From Papaver somniferum (taxonomy: Eukaryota; Streptophyta; Magnoliopsida; Ranunculales; Papaveraceae), in contig NC_039360.1 of the NCBI RefSeq assembly GCF_003573695.1, positions 59,191,830-59,255,829 of the forward strand: DNA of 64,000 bases, read 5' to 3'. Within the stretch, counting starts at the first letter, position 1, and the number at the start of each line of letters is the position of its first letter. Under the pieces are notes generated by a model. It was not told the DNA's origin, did not search any database, and saw only the letters and a program-made list of their open reading frames with translations. The position numbers and the translations under genes were made by a program. Positions 35,501 through 45,790 of this stretch are shown here, piece by piece.

Positions 35501-36220
35501 TACACATTAAAATCAACAAGTGTACATTTATGTACACATTAACAATAGCAGGTGTACATTTATGTACGCGCAAACAGTAACAGGTGTACAAATGGACTGT
35601 AAACCAACAAATTAATATTATCTTATCGAACTAAGATGCAAAAATGTAAACTTGGATTACTTACAGGTGCACCAATATGTACACTTGCATTACGTACAGG
35701 TGCACCAATATGTACAACCACTAACATCTCTAGTTCATTGTTACCAAGCAGAGCAACCACAATCGTATATAGAATAATAAAACAATTGTAACAAAATTAT
35801 CATGTACTCAAGTATATATGAAATGGAAACTGAACTCATGAAATGAACCCAACAGACTCACCTCAAGTACATCAATTCTCGAAATTCCCATTTGAACAAA
35901 TCTCTTCATGATATCATCTGCAAATATAAGCTATATAGTATGATCATTATTAGATTAAGGTAAAAAGGATATCCAGACAGAGACTACCAACCTTCATATT
36001 AAGGTAATCACTGGTTGCATCCGGTATAAATTGAATTCCATTTGTGTGGTTCAGGAAGCATTGTTACTTCGGCGTATAAAGAATATGCACAAAGGTTGGA
36101 TACAAAGAATCCATCTAAGTCGAAACAAATGGACACCAAGGAAGTAGGCAATCAATCATTAACATGATGTGGATAAGCACTTTTTCGCAGCAGACATACT
36201 TTTTTTTTTTTTTTTGCTAC
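35501..36220. other. Non-coding, scattered TGTACA motifs
   Basis: Isolated GTGTACA...TGTACAC motifs (35512-35600, 35665-35715) and AT-rich sequence. Nothing else besides the exon-like segment listed separately. Confidence 0.4.
35862..35917 (-). other. Possible cryptic exon of an unrecognised gene
   Basis: On the minus strand, TATTTGCAG precedes a 56-base open segment and GTGAGT follows it. In one frame it reads DDIMKRFVQMGISRIDVLE. The composition and sharp splice signals suggest a relict exon. No family recognised; it may be chance. Confidence 0.25.
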
Positions 36221-36221
36221 T

Positions 36222-36494
36222 ATTATTATTGGATCTTGTTAACTTGTATACCCGTATACATGTTAAGGTTCACTAAAACAACAATTTCTTGCATTGGAAA
36301 CAAGATTTGTTTGTTTTATTGCATTGAAAACAGAATTATTTGCATTGGAAACAAAATTTGTTGTTTTTAGTGCAAAAAAAACAAATTTCTAGTAGAATAT
36401 GACAAAAAAACACAATTTCCAAAGATACAAAATAATTCTTTATTAAACCTTAACATGTATACAAGTATATAAGTTAACAAAAGCCATTATTATT
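36222..36494. mobile_element. Small MITE (255 bp) with 9-bp flanking repeat, Mutator-like
   Basis: Element 36231-36485 has inverted ends GG.T.TTGTTAACTT, TATAC, GTATACATGTTAAGGTT of about 38 bases. It is flanked by ATTATTATT on both sides (36222-36230, 36486-36494). The flank is low complexity, so the 9-bp duplication could be coincidental. The interior repeats GCATTGGAAACAA three times. Confidence 0.65.
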
Positions 36495-36589
36495 ACGTAA
36501 TAACAACATAAAAGCTCACATCGAGGTTTGCAGGTTATGTCAATTGACTAGCATTAAGTAATTCTCAAAATCTACAAGGGACCGAAAAT

Positions 36590-36670
36590 CAACCATGCGC
36601 TATTAAGGCTATCGCCTAATTGATTTGTATATCCAAGAGAACCAGGATCCCCCTCGGCGCGTAAGAATAT
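36590..36670 (-). repeat. Duplicated exon-like segment, copy 1
   Basis: An 80-base segment is repeated in direct orientation at 39039-39118. On the minus strand both copies keep an open frame with the pattern AE.DP.S.GYTNQLGDSL.S.W. Differences are mostly non-synonymous. Family not recognised. Confidence 0.5.
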
Positions 36671-37116
36671 CATTTTAAATTGTATTACTGTAAACAACAT
36701 TTAGACATTTACAACAAAAAAAAGATCTAATTGATATATCAATTTTCCTATTGGAATGACACTGGAATTGTGTTTTAAATGGCTTACCTAGGCTGTCACC
36801 AACAATATACGTCTTCCCACTAACCCATGAGGTCACCAACAATATACTCCTTGGCCAAATTTGGCACTGCTGCAATACAAAACACCATCAAAAAGGCAAA
36901 TAAAACTTGCCCAATAATTCCACTTGCAGATTTCAGCAAAACAAAAAGTCAAAAAAATAGACAATAGATTTGCAGGGAGAAAGAGATAGATCATAAGAAG
37001 AAAGAATGTGATATTTCTAACAAAGTCAATAAAATGCTTATACAGTACTCTCATGGTTCGTAAGGACTAGATTAAAGGGAATCTGTTTTGCTGGAGTGAG
37101 TAATAGTTAGCACACT

Positions 37117-38826
37117 TAATTTCATGGAAAAGATTTTGCTCTAGCGCTGCTAGATCAAATATGATCTAGCAGCACCAAGGCCTAGCAGGTGTCCGTTTGT
37201 GATGTCAGCTAACCAGTTCTTTAAGCTCAGTTAGATCCAAACGAATTTTTAGCTACCAGATACAGTTAGCGTATTTTTAAGTAATACTAATATCAAGATA
37301 TATCTCCATTTTTGGCGGCAATAATAGGGGAAGATTCTCTAAATTTGTGGGAAACCTGTAACGGGTAAACTGATTTTGGTATATATTTGCATCTATATAC
37401 TATGTTTTATCTTCGATTTAGAACGAAAAATTTTCTTTTTTATTTGTGAAAGTTGAAGACTAAAGTTGCACCAACTTCATACCTCAGGCTCACACCTAAC
37501 TAATCCACGACCACGAACATAAGCTGGATCCACTGAAACTATTTCTAAACTTTCAATAGGGAAAAGAAAGAGAAATGCCGAACACGAACTGGCAAGGAAG
37601 AAACAAATAGCAAAAGAAAAAAACAAAAAATTATGGCAACGAAGTATGCAATGGCAAAGAAAAATTCAAATGCAAAACCAACAACTGCAGGTAAGTGTTT
37701 ATATTAATCTCTTTTGTGTTGTTATTAGAATTTTGTTTCTGTCTTGCTATTATTTTTAAGATTCTTATAGGAGTAAAGTACTAATTGGTCATATAGAAGA
37801 AGACGCGGAAGAAGTATTCCTATCGATTCAGATGTTAAAAAAGCAATCCTTTCCGGTGCCAGCATACCATCAAATGCTTTGGAGGTTAATCGTTATGGCA
37901 TCCAAAGTGCCTCATTATCAGGTGGAAATGTTAGTACCGTCTTCTACTAAGGACAGTATTCTCTCAATTAGCTCAACTCTCCAGCAAGATTAATGTATCA
38001 AAATAGATGTTCTACTTAGTTATTGATCCCTTACTGTCCACAACTTGAAAGACTACTAGTGGTCGAATACCTTATCATACATAGTTTCTGACCTGAAATG
38101 CTAGTGTCCTTCAGAAGCATGTATTATTTTTTCCTCTTTATATAACAGTTGATGATGCTATATGTATTGGCTTAAAACTTTCTAATACTTACAATGGAGC
38201 AACGTTATTTCGATCGACTTCGTTACCAACTAACAATATGACCTACAGTTGGTTAATATTACTTTCGATAAGATGCCACTAGGAATCATCTTCATCTTTA
38301 TCCAACTTTCCACCCATATGTTTATCGCTCTAGTTTGAGACATTCACATGCACATGGAGTTTTTTCTTTAGGAGTTATTGGATTGTACGTGCACACAAAA
38401 AATCAATGAACCTTTGAACCACACAAATCATGTCCTTCATGGGTTTGAGAAGTTAATAAGAATTGTGTTTCTGAAATAGAGAAGATGGTGATCAACTATG
38501 ACAAAACAGTTGCCAGAGCTTAGTACAGATTGTACGTGTTTTGGATGAAATATTCATCTTGATTAAGAATGAAGGAAGAATGGATTGTGTCGAATAAAAG
38601 AAAGAAAGGGAAAAAAATAACGAGGTAGCTAAAAATAGTTAAGGCAGTGAATATAAGTCACCTAAAAAGTCGCGGCTTATTCAAAATATGGTCGAGTATG
38701 TTTGGGTCTAACTGAAGTTAAAAGAACTGGTTAGCTGACATCACAAACGGACACCTGCTAGGCCTTGGTGCTGCTAGATCAAACATGATCTAGCAGCGCT
38801 AGAGCAAAATCTTTTCCTAATTTTAT
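37117..38826. mobile_element. Mutator-like element, 1,692 bp, with about 117-bp terminal inverted repeats
   Basis: The element runs 37126-38817. Ends begin GGAAAAGATTTTGCTCTAGC and remain nearly identical for about 117 bases. Flanks are TAATTTCAT (37117-37125) and TAATTTTAT (38818-38826), a 9-bp duplication with one difference. Each terminal repeat contains its own palindrome (TGCTAGATCA...TGATCTAGCA). No transposase. The interior has exon-like pieces: a Lys/Gln-rich stretch ending at CTGCAG/GTAAGTG (about 37560-37690), and an open segment at about 37800-37930 that includes KKAILSGASIPSNALE. This would fit a Pack-MULE carrying an unidentified gene fragment. Confidence 0.85.
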
Positions 38827-40440
38827 TCACTTAATCCTACGGGTTACAAAAAACAAAAAGAACATTTTAAGGTAAAGTAAAGGAACATATGGAATGATAT
38901 GACTGGTTTGTTTAATTTATAAAGTAAAGAAGTGGGTGCTCTGTTTTTTGTTCTTCAATTTTTATTCATTTTACGAGGGTGGTTATCTATTACTAGTTCT
39001 TTGTATCTCCTACTCAGTTCTTAGTTTCCTTTGAAATTAACCATGTGCTACTAAGGCTATCGCCTAATTGATTTGTATATCCAATAGAACTAGGATCATT
39101 CTCGGCGCGCAAGAATATTATAAGCATTATATTAATTGTGCTTAGTACAATGCCTAGACAATACAAGAGCAAAATTTGCTTGAACTTTCGATGGCTAGTG
39201 AAAATTACTTAATGAAAAATTTAGAGATCCATAAATCATACTGCATTAAAACACAGACAACCATGTAGAAGAAAGCAGTAGGTATCAAAATCAGCTAGAT
39301 CTGCTACTCGTACATGTATAAAAAACAGTAGTAATACTAGATTTAAGGTCTTGTGATTTTTTTTATAAGATTCTTGCATCAGAAACGATAAGATGATCTA
39401 GTAATTACGAATCCCATCTACGATTTAACCCTAAAAGGCTTTCTCTAAAATTCAATTTCAAAATTAATCAACTAATAACACTTAATCGAATTAAAATGAT
39501 GCATGAGAAGAGATAACCTTATCTTTTAAATCGATTTTGATGATGAAATCTCTAGATTAATTTGCGGAAATTGAATCTCATCAAGTTTTCTCCTCAATAG
39601 CGAATTAATCTTCAAGAATGTGTATCGATGATAACCATTTGTTTGATTCTCAGATTAAGGTTTGTAGCTTGAAATTGCAGACTAGAGAAATTAAATTCTC
39701 CCTCTTAGGATTTCTTCACTCTGGAAGTTCTCGATATCGGAAATGAAGAAATGAAAACGAAGTCGGGAAAAAATCATATCTGATGGGAATTATTGTCAAC
39801 CAAAAAAAATTTAGTTTGGACTGAATCGTTTATAAAAGGACCGACTCGTACGAAATTGGGTAAATTTGGATCTCTCGGTACTAGACTTGAGGGAGCAGGA
39901 CTATATAGTGTGAAGCCCAGTAACTATGGGACTAAACGTCAATTTCTGCTTCATTTGAATACACGTTTTGATAAGTTGGGTTTTGATCTGAAAATAACAC
40001 TGTCCCAAAGTTTACAACGCTGGTTACGTTTCGAATAAGTTTCTTAACCAATACTTGACCGGTAATTATATTCGCCAACATCTTCTTTTCTTGATCATAT
40101 ATGCCCGTAAATTGTTTTCATCCATCCGACTTTGTAAGTTTTCTCTGCCGGTCAGATGGATTAAAAGAGAGATTTTACTTAAATCCCAAATCCTAGTTGA
40201 AATGTTGTTACGTACACACAAGACTAACATTGTTCTCTGCATTTCTTCACAGTAATAATCAGTCAATCATCCAGGTATGTTCCTCGTAAATGGTAAATTT
40301 GTGTAGGAAAACGATGTGGTCCATCGTGCTCTCAAATTGAAAGGACGGGTACGAATACGAAAGAACCAACAATTGGGGGATACTCTCACAAATTGGGGGA
40401 TACTCACGGTTATATGGGGTTTAATTGTAGCGATCTGACT
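38827..40440. other. AT-rich region without a gene
   Basis: Apart from the duplicated segment, no coding similarity. An open frame at 39793-40038 has no recognisable family and ordinary intergenic base use. Confidence 0.4.
39039..39118 (-). repeat. Duplicated exon-like segment, copy 2
   Basis: Second copy of the GYTNQLGDSL-encoding segment, in the same orientation as 36590-36670. The two copies bracket the Mutator-like element, 2.45 kb apart. Confidence 0.5.
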
Positions 40441-40442
40441 TT

Positions 40443-41654
40443 ATGGACAGACGTGTTATCTCTGATAACACAACATCAGTTAAGAGTCGCTCTGATTTGG
40501 ATCAAAATCTTGAGTCTTCTAAGAAAACTCCTTTGTCTGCCTCTTTGACTGAATCTGTGTTCAATTGGGAAAAATGACTTGATGAACAGTTGGATGATCT
40601 TTTAGATGAAAGTGATTCAGAAGAAGGACCAAGTATTGATGAGGAAGTCTCTCAATATGTCAAGGTCTTTGACCATGTTTTAAAAGGAAAGAAGTCAACA
40701 GCTTGGTTGGATGAATATATGGCACCTCTCTGTCAAGAAAACAGAAAACTGTGAAAACTCTTTAAAGGTTATGATTGTGGCTACAAACTCTTACAATCTA
40801 CCGTTAAAGATCGAGAAGAAGATGTACGCTCAAAAAGGTCTGAATGTGACAATCTTCTTCGAAATATGTTTGTGTTGAAAGAAAGACTTGCAGAATCTGA
40901 AGCAAGATATGACTCCCAACAAAAATGTTTTATGACAGAGAAATCAGTCTTCTCGCCAAATAAAAACTTTTGAAGACTGATCTTGCTGCTGCTCTTGCTA
41001 AGGTAAATTCACTGGAAGAGAATCTGAAAAGATTCAATTCTAGCTCTACAAAATTATCTTCTATGCTGGGAGCATGTAAAGAACATCGTGATACACGTGG
41101 TCTGGGCTATAAAGGAATAGATGCTCCAAATACTAGTAAGATCAATTTTGTCCGAGCTAATGAAAAGTCTCTATGTGAAACCTTCTTCAGCAGTTGATTT
41201 TCCTAGGAACAAGGATTGTCCACCTACGAAATCAACTCACATGAGAACATTCAAGAACAATTCCTTTAACTGCTATTATTGCGGAAACAAAGGATACCTT
41301 GAAAGGAGATGTCGTTTCCGACTGAGGAATGAAAAACTTCGTAACATTCTTGTGTGGATGTCTAAAGAAGTAATTAAACCTATCTCTCATCTAGCTGGAG
41401 TAAAAGGCCTTGTCTGCAATCAAGAAATATGTTGTGATGAGCCAATTCTTGATTATGATTTTGAGACAAAAAGCGCCTACAATCGTAGAAGAAAGAACGC
41501 CAAGTGGACAACTGACTCTTTAAATTACTCCGAGAAGAGAAAAAGTCATAGGTGGAAGAAAAAAGGCTTAAACCTCTTTTCTCTCTCTAAAGAAAGTCTT
41601 GAATCCAAGGTGTCTGCTCCAGACTTCATTCATATCAATAATCGAGTCTTGTAG
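40443..41654 (+). pseudogene. SIRE/Maximus-like Copia gag remnant
   Basis: From ATG at 40443 the frame reads an acidic, coiled-coil-rich protein with TGA codons after FNWEK and after ENRKL. Later pieces read AAALAKVNSLEENLKRFN, SSTKLSSMLG and GLGYKGIDAP, the pattern of SIRE-type gag C-termini. A frameshift near 41190 leads to a zinc-knuckle-like CYYCGNKGYLERRC, in which the His ligand is Tyr. The frame closes at 41652-41654. No protease or integrase follows. Identification rests on the LE.L..F..SS.KL..ML...GLGY context and the knuckle. Confidence 0.6.
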
Positions 41655-43094
41655 CTCAAGAAAAGTATAAACAGACTCAAACGGAGCATTAAGAAGGCAA
41701 GGAAAGCAGCTGTTTCAGGTATCCCTTGTTCTCCTCTGTTTAGATCTCTTTCGACTAACCCTATTGATTATTCTGAAAATCAACATGAAAGAAAGAGAGA
41801 TGAAGTCAGTCTTGATGAGCAAAATGCTCATCAATATACAACTTGACTGCTTAATATAGCATCCTCCTTGTAATTGTGGGAGGATGCTCATAATTCTAAA
41901 GATGATCTTTTGTCTTGAGAAAGTAGTCATTGTTATATTATTTTCATTATCTTTTTCCTTTAACATAATGATAATCATAATTCTGTTGAGCCTAGATCTA
42001 GTATATTAAATGGTGTAATATTTTTTTATCATGAACTCTGGATATTTTTTTTTTCTTTGTTGATTGCCTTGAAGAATTCTTATTTTTCTTCCCAATTGAC
42101 CAATTAGTTGTTGTTCATCAACAATTATCTTATGTTCTTTTGAACGAAGGCTGTCGTCAATTTATTTAGAATGAGTCTTTTGAGTTTCTTCAAGACTACT
42201 TCAAAATTGGGCCCCATTACATTCTTGGTCTTGTATCAAGTTTGTAACCATAAGTGCACGTGCACCTGATCCGTACGGAACATATACGAGTAACCCTAGG
42301 GTTTCCTATGAAACACTCATATATATCATGCTCTTTTTGATACATACACGTTCCGTAACATCAAAAAGTTCCCCTGATTTTATTTTTTTTGTGCACAATG
42401 GATGGATGCAACAAGGAAGACGAAGCTGAGAAGAGCAAGGCTATCGAGTTTCACGAGAACCCCTATTTTCATAACCTGCTATCATGTTGTTGATCATGAA
42501 AACAAACTACCAGTTCAGATGTCATTACAACTGGTAGGAATTCTTCTTCAAGATTTTGAGGTCGTACGTGAACAACTTGGAATTGCAACAAAGAATCTTG
42601 AATTTCTGAAAAATGAACTGAAGAAAGCAACTGATGAACTCATCCATGTTCGATCTATGGTTGTTGGTCATATCTGATATTTTTCGAATTATGTTCTCTA
42701 AAGAGTTGTCTTATTTTGTATAGGAAACTTCTTATGAGAATTTATTCCTGTGTTTTTAAGAAGGATAACTAGGGTTTGGAATAGCCATTATTGTGAGTAC
42801 ACATAGTTATTTCCAACGACTTTCATCTTGCAATGTTTTTAGATTTATTTATTTAAATTCTAAAGTTTATTTGGAAGATGATTTTGCAGTATTAATTTAT
42901 ATGGTTTTATATATTTTAACTTGTTATGGGATATGTTTGTTTGCGTCCGTGAAATTTGATTGTCCCATACGTGGTCAAAAGTTAAGTCTTTCATATGTCG
43001 GTATGCAAGTACTGATAAAATATTGAATGAACTTTTGACAAACAAAAGTTAAGCCTATTATCATTATGCAAATATTGATGAACGATAGGATGAA
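41655..43094 (+). other. Downstream part of the SIRE-like remnant; one short coiled-coil frame
   Basis: Degraded coding-like sequence continues to about 41850 (KSINRLKRSIKKARKAA). A 92-codon frame at 42402-42677 ends in a heptad-like EQLGIATKNLEFLKNELKK. Its origin is unknown. 42255-42365 contains GTACGGAAC/GTTCCGTA inverted repeats. No clear gene. Confidence 0.35.
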
Positions 43095-43315
43095 TTTTGT
43101 TTACAAAGATTAAGTCTGAAAAGACGAGAGTACCCAAATATACCTCAATCTAAAACTTTTCCACCTATAAGTCCTTTCTCCGAAAGTGATTGTCTATGGA
43201 CTAAGTCGAGACAATACAACAAATCGGTATGCACAATTTGTGTATGGATACGAGATCGAGACAATATAACAAACAAAGTATGATTACTTGATATTTTGAT
43301 ATTAGGTTCGAGACT
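43095..43315. repeat. Copia internal/LTR segment, inverted copy of 52480-52690
   Basis: Shared in reverse complement: TTGTCTCGATCTCGTATCCAT, CATAGACAATCACTTTCGG, GGACTTATAGGTGGA and CTCGTCTTTTC. It ends where the SANT-like transposon sequence begins. Confidence 0.75.
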
Positions 43316-43435
43316 CGACCGTCAGGTCGAAAGAAGACCGTTCGGTGTTTTTTACACCGCTAGAGGTGTTTGTAAGACCGGTCGGTCTAGTCTACATCGC
43401 TACGTAGAGTGTGATCCAACGGATGTAAATCTTCC

Positions 43436-43450
43436 CCCTATAAATACCCA
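43436..43450 (+). promoter_or_regulatory. TATA box upstream of the SANT-like ORF
   Basis: CCCCCTATAAATACCC about 120 bases before the ATG, with a CT-rich leader, fits a plant transposon gene promoter. Confidence 0.45.
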
Positions 43451-43565
43451 ATTCCTTTTCCATTTTAATTCACACCTTCTCTTCTCTACTCTTCACATTG
43501 GTTAAGCTAAAATAAATTTCCTCATCCAACTCTTCCGTTCGTTCTTATTGTATAATTTCTTTAAT

Positions 43566-43958
43566 ATGTCTCAATTTAATACTCAATCTAATAGAAATAA
43601 GAAGATTATGGGTGCAAAATTTACCGTAGCCGAAGATGAAATCATTTGCAGAAATTATGTGTTATTTACGCAAGATAGTGCCGATGGTGCCCAACAACAA
43701 TCTACCAAGTTGTGGGATGACATATTTGCTAAATTTCGTGAAGAAACTATGAACATCAACGATCGTGATGCAAATGGATTATCCGGTCGCTTCGTTATAA
43801 TTAATGCACAAGTTGCCTTGTATGTTGCTGCTTTAATGCAAGCCGCTCGTGCTCGAGCGAGCGGTCTTGTTGATGTTGATGTCGAACGAAAGTGTCGAAC
43901 TGATTGGCACCACAAACATGGGAAAAAAAATTCTTATGAAAGTTGTTATCATATTTGA
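43566..43958 (+). pseudogene. SANT/Myb-like DNA transposon accessory protein, truncated
   Basis: Begins MSQFNTQSNRNK and reads GAKFTVAEDEIICRNYVLF, then STKLWDDIFAKFREE, NDRDANGLSGRF and AQVALYVAALMQA. This is the Myb/SANT-like trihelix region of the Harbinger-type ORF1 proteins often annotated in plants as glutathione S-transferase T3-like. The conserved EKA..W..KHGKK.F.Y box is frameshifted (ERKCRTDWHHKHGKKNSY) and the protein stops there, lacking the C-terminal half. In its family it would help the transposase bind DNA and enter the nucleus. Confidence 0.65.
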
Positions 43959-43989
43959 ATACAGAGAAATATAAATTGTCTCCTTCAAC

Positions 43990-44405
43990 CATTTTGCAAA
44001 GACACGTACGTATGCACTTGGTTCTTGTTTTATGGACTTATACACTAATATGCGAACACATTATGCTTATATCCAAAGATGGTTACATAATCTAAACTCT
44101 TATTTCAGTCATTAAAACATTCTTAGAGGATGTTATATAGTTGTTATTCAAAAACTATTTTTCATCAAAGCAATTTTCAAGAGATTGAAATATTAACATG
44201 ACTTTCATCACGAGTAAAGATAATCTTGGCTAAAATGAAATATTACCAACACTTATTTCGAGAAATAGATACGCGAGATAACTCGGCTCGAAATAGCAAA
44301 TGTGTATAATCGAAATCTATATGATTATATGACTTTTGTCTCAAAAGTATGAGATAGGATAGACTTTTGAGTGATAGATAAGTTCAAGTCTCCACATACC
44401 TTTTT
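43990..44405 (-). repeat. Copia LTR segment, direct copy at 49455-49870
   Basis: Shared sequences include TTATACACTAAT.TGCGAACACA, TATCCAAAGATG.TTACATAAT, CAAACTATTTTTCATCAAAGC and TTTCGAGAAATAGATA. Non-coding. Confidence 0.75.
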
Positions 44406-45160
44406 GAAAATGTGGGGGTTAAACAACCACACCCAATATTTCGATTAGAAATATGTATGGACTAACTCCAATACACTTTTAAGAGAATCAACTAGACAGT
44501 TAGACTCAATCTTAAGAAAGATATATCAAAGAGTTAAATATCTCAATCTCTAATTCAATCCGCAATCAGCAAATAGAAATCTGCGAGCTCGATTGAATAT
44601 AAGAGATATAAACTTGGATGGTACCAAAGACCAATATCCAAGGCTCAATCAATTTCCAATCAATAACCAAAGGTTAGATTTCACAATTGATCGATACAAC
44701 ACACAACCTGTGATATTTCAATTATATAACAAAATATAATGCGGAATAGAAATAACACAGACACCAGAAATTTTGTTAACGAGAAACCGCAAATGCAGAA
44801 AAATCCCGGGACCTAGTCTAGATTGAACACCACATTGTATTAAGCCGCTACATACACCAACCTATTATAAACTAACTTTGGTCTGGACTGCAGTTGAACC
44901 CCAATCAATCTCACACTGGTTCAAGGTACAGTTGTGCTCCTTACGTCTCTGATCCCAGCAGGATGCTATGCACTTGTGTAGATGGTGGATTTTCAACAAA
45001 GGGAAAAACCGTAAAATCATGATGCATGTTTCTGACACGGATTTCAGGAAAGCAACGATTCATATTTTACGAAGCCACGATGAATATATCTTTTTAAAAG
45101 CCTCCACTAGCTGAGCGTTCGATCCCTGGCATTTCGTCGTGCCCTCTATGTAGAATAACA
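44406..45160 (-). mobile_element. Copia LTR end (minus orientation)
   Basis: 44740-44870 holds GTTAACGAGAAACCGCAAATG, CAGAAAAATCCCGGGACCTAG and GTATTAAGCCGCTA, the reverse complement of 52265-52395. This conserved stretch is shared by SIRE-like LTRs. Remaining sequence is non-coding. Confidence 0.6.
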
Positions 45161-45165
45161 TAATT

Positions 45166-45440
45166 GGGCGGTTCTCCGTAGATTGAGAGCAATAACGCCT
45201 TCAGGACGTCGATGATACTCAGTGTTCCCTGACTACATGAGAGAGACCCCCCTATACATAGAAGAACGATTGGGCGGTTCTCCGTAAGATTAAGAGCAAT
45301 AACGCCTTCAGGACGTCGGTGACACTCACTGTTCCCTTACTATGTAGAGAGAGTGTATATACCCAGACGGTTCTCCGTAAGATTGAGAGCAATAACGTCT
45401 TTAGGACTTCGAAAACACTCGTTGTTTTCTGACTATGCAC
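45166..45440. repeat. Tandem repeat, three units of 94-106 bp
   Basis: Units start at about 45166, 45272 and 45366, each with CGGTTCTCCGTA, AGAGCAATAACG, CTTCAGGACGTCG and ACTC..TGTT. Non-coding. Confidence 0.85.
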
Positions 45441-45539
45441 CTTTCAGAACGGGTATGACGCTTTAACTGGCTAATATCCCTTCTGCAATAGATTAATTCT
45501 ACCGTGACATTCACCACCGAATTCCTAGAAAATAACATA

Positions 45540-45790
45540 TTTTATCTCATTACTCCGATTTCATGAACGAATCCACGGCTGATCTCATGAGATGGTAATA
45601 ATTACTTTCATTACCGATTCTGTGGTCGAATCCACGATCCCACGGAATGGTAATACCTATTTTATTATTCCGAATTGGTCGAATCCACGGCTGATCCTAT
45701 GAATTGATAATAAAAACTACTCACTTTTATTACTCAGTTTGATGAATCATTCTCCACTGAATTTCATAAATTAGTAATAAATACTCAACA
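45540..45790. repeat. Tandem repeat, about four units of 60-75 bp
   Basis: Repeats of CGAATCCACGGCTGATC, TGAGATGGTAATAA and TATTACCGATT with drift. Non-coding. Confidence 0.65.

Noticed and set aside
36675..36875. GDSL motif suggesting a lipase/esterase fragment
   Set aside because: The four residues lack the surrounding family blocks and occur in a short duplicated sequence; not enough to call.
39793..40038. 81-codon open frame
   Set aside because: No family, no start context, AT-rich intergenic composition.
45105..45140. tRNA-like T-loop GCGTTCGATCCCTGGC
   Set aside because: No matching acceptor stem, D-arm or anticodon arm at the right distances.
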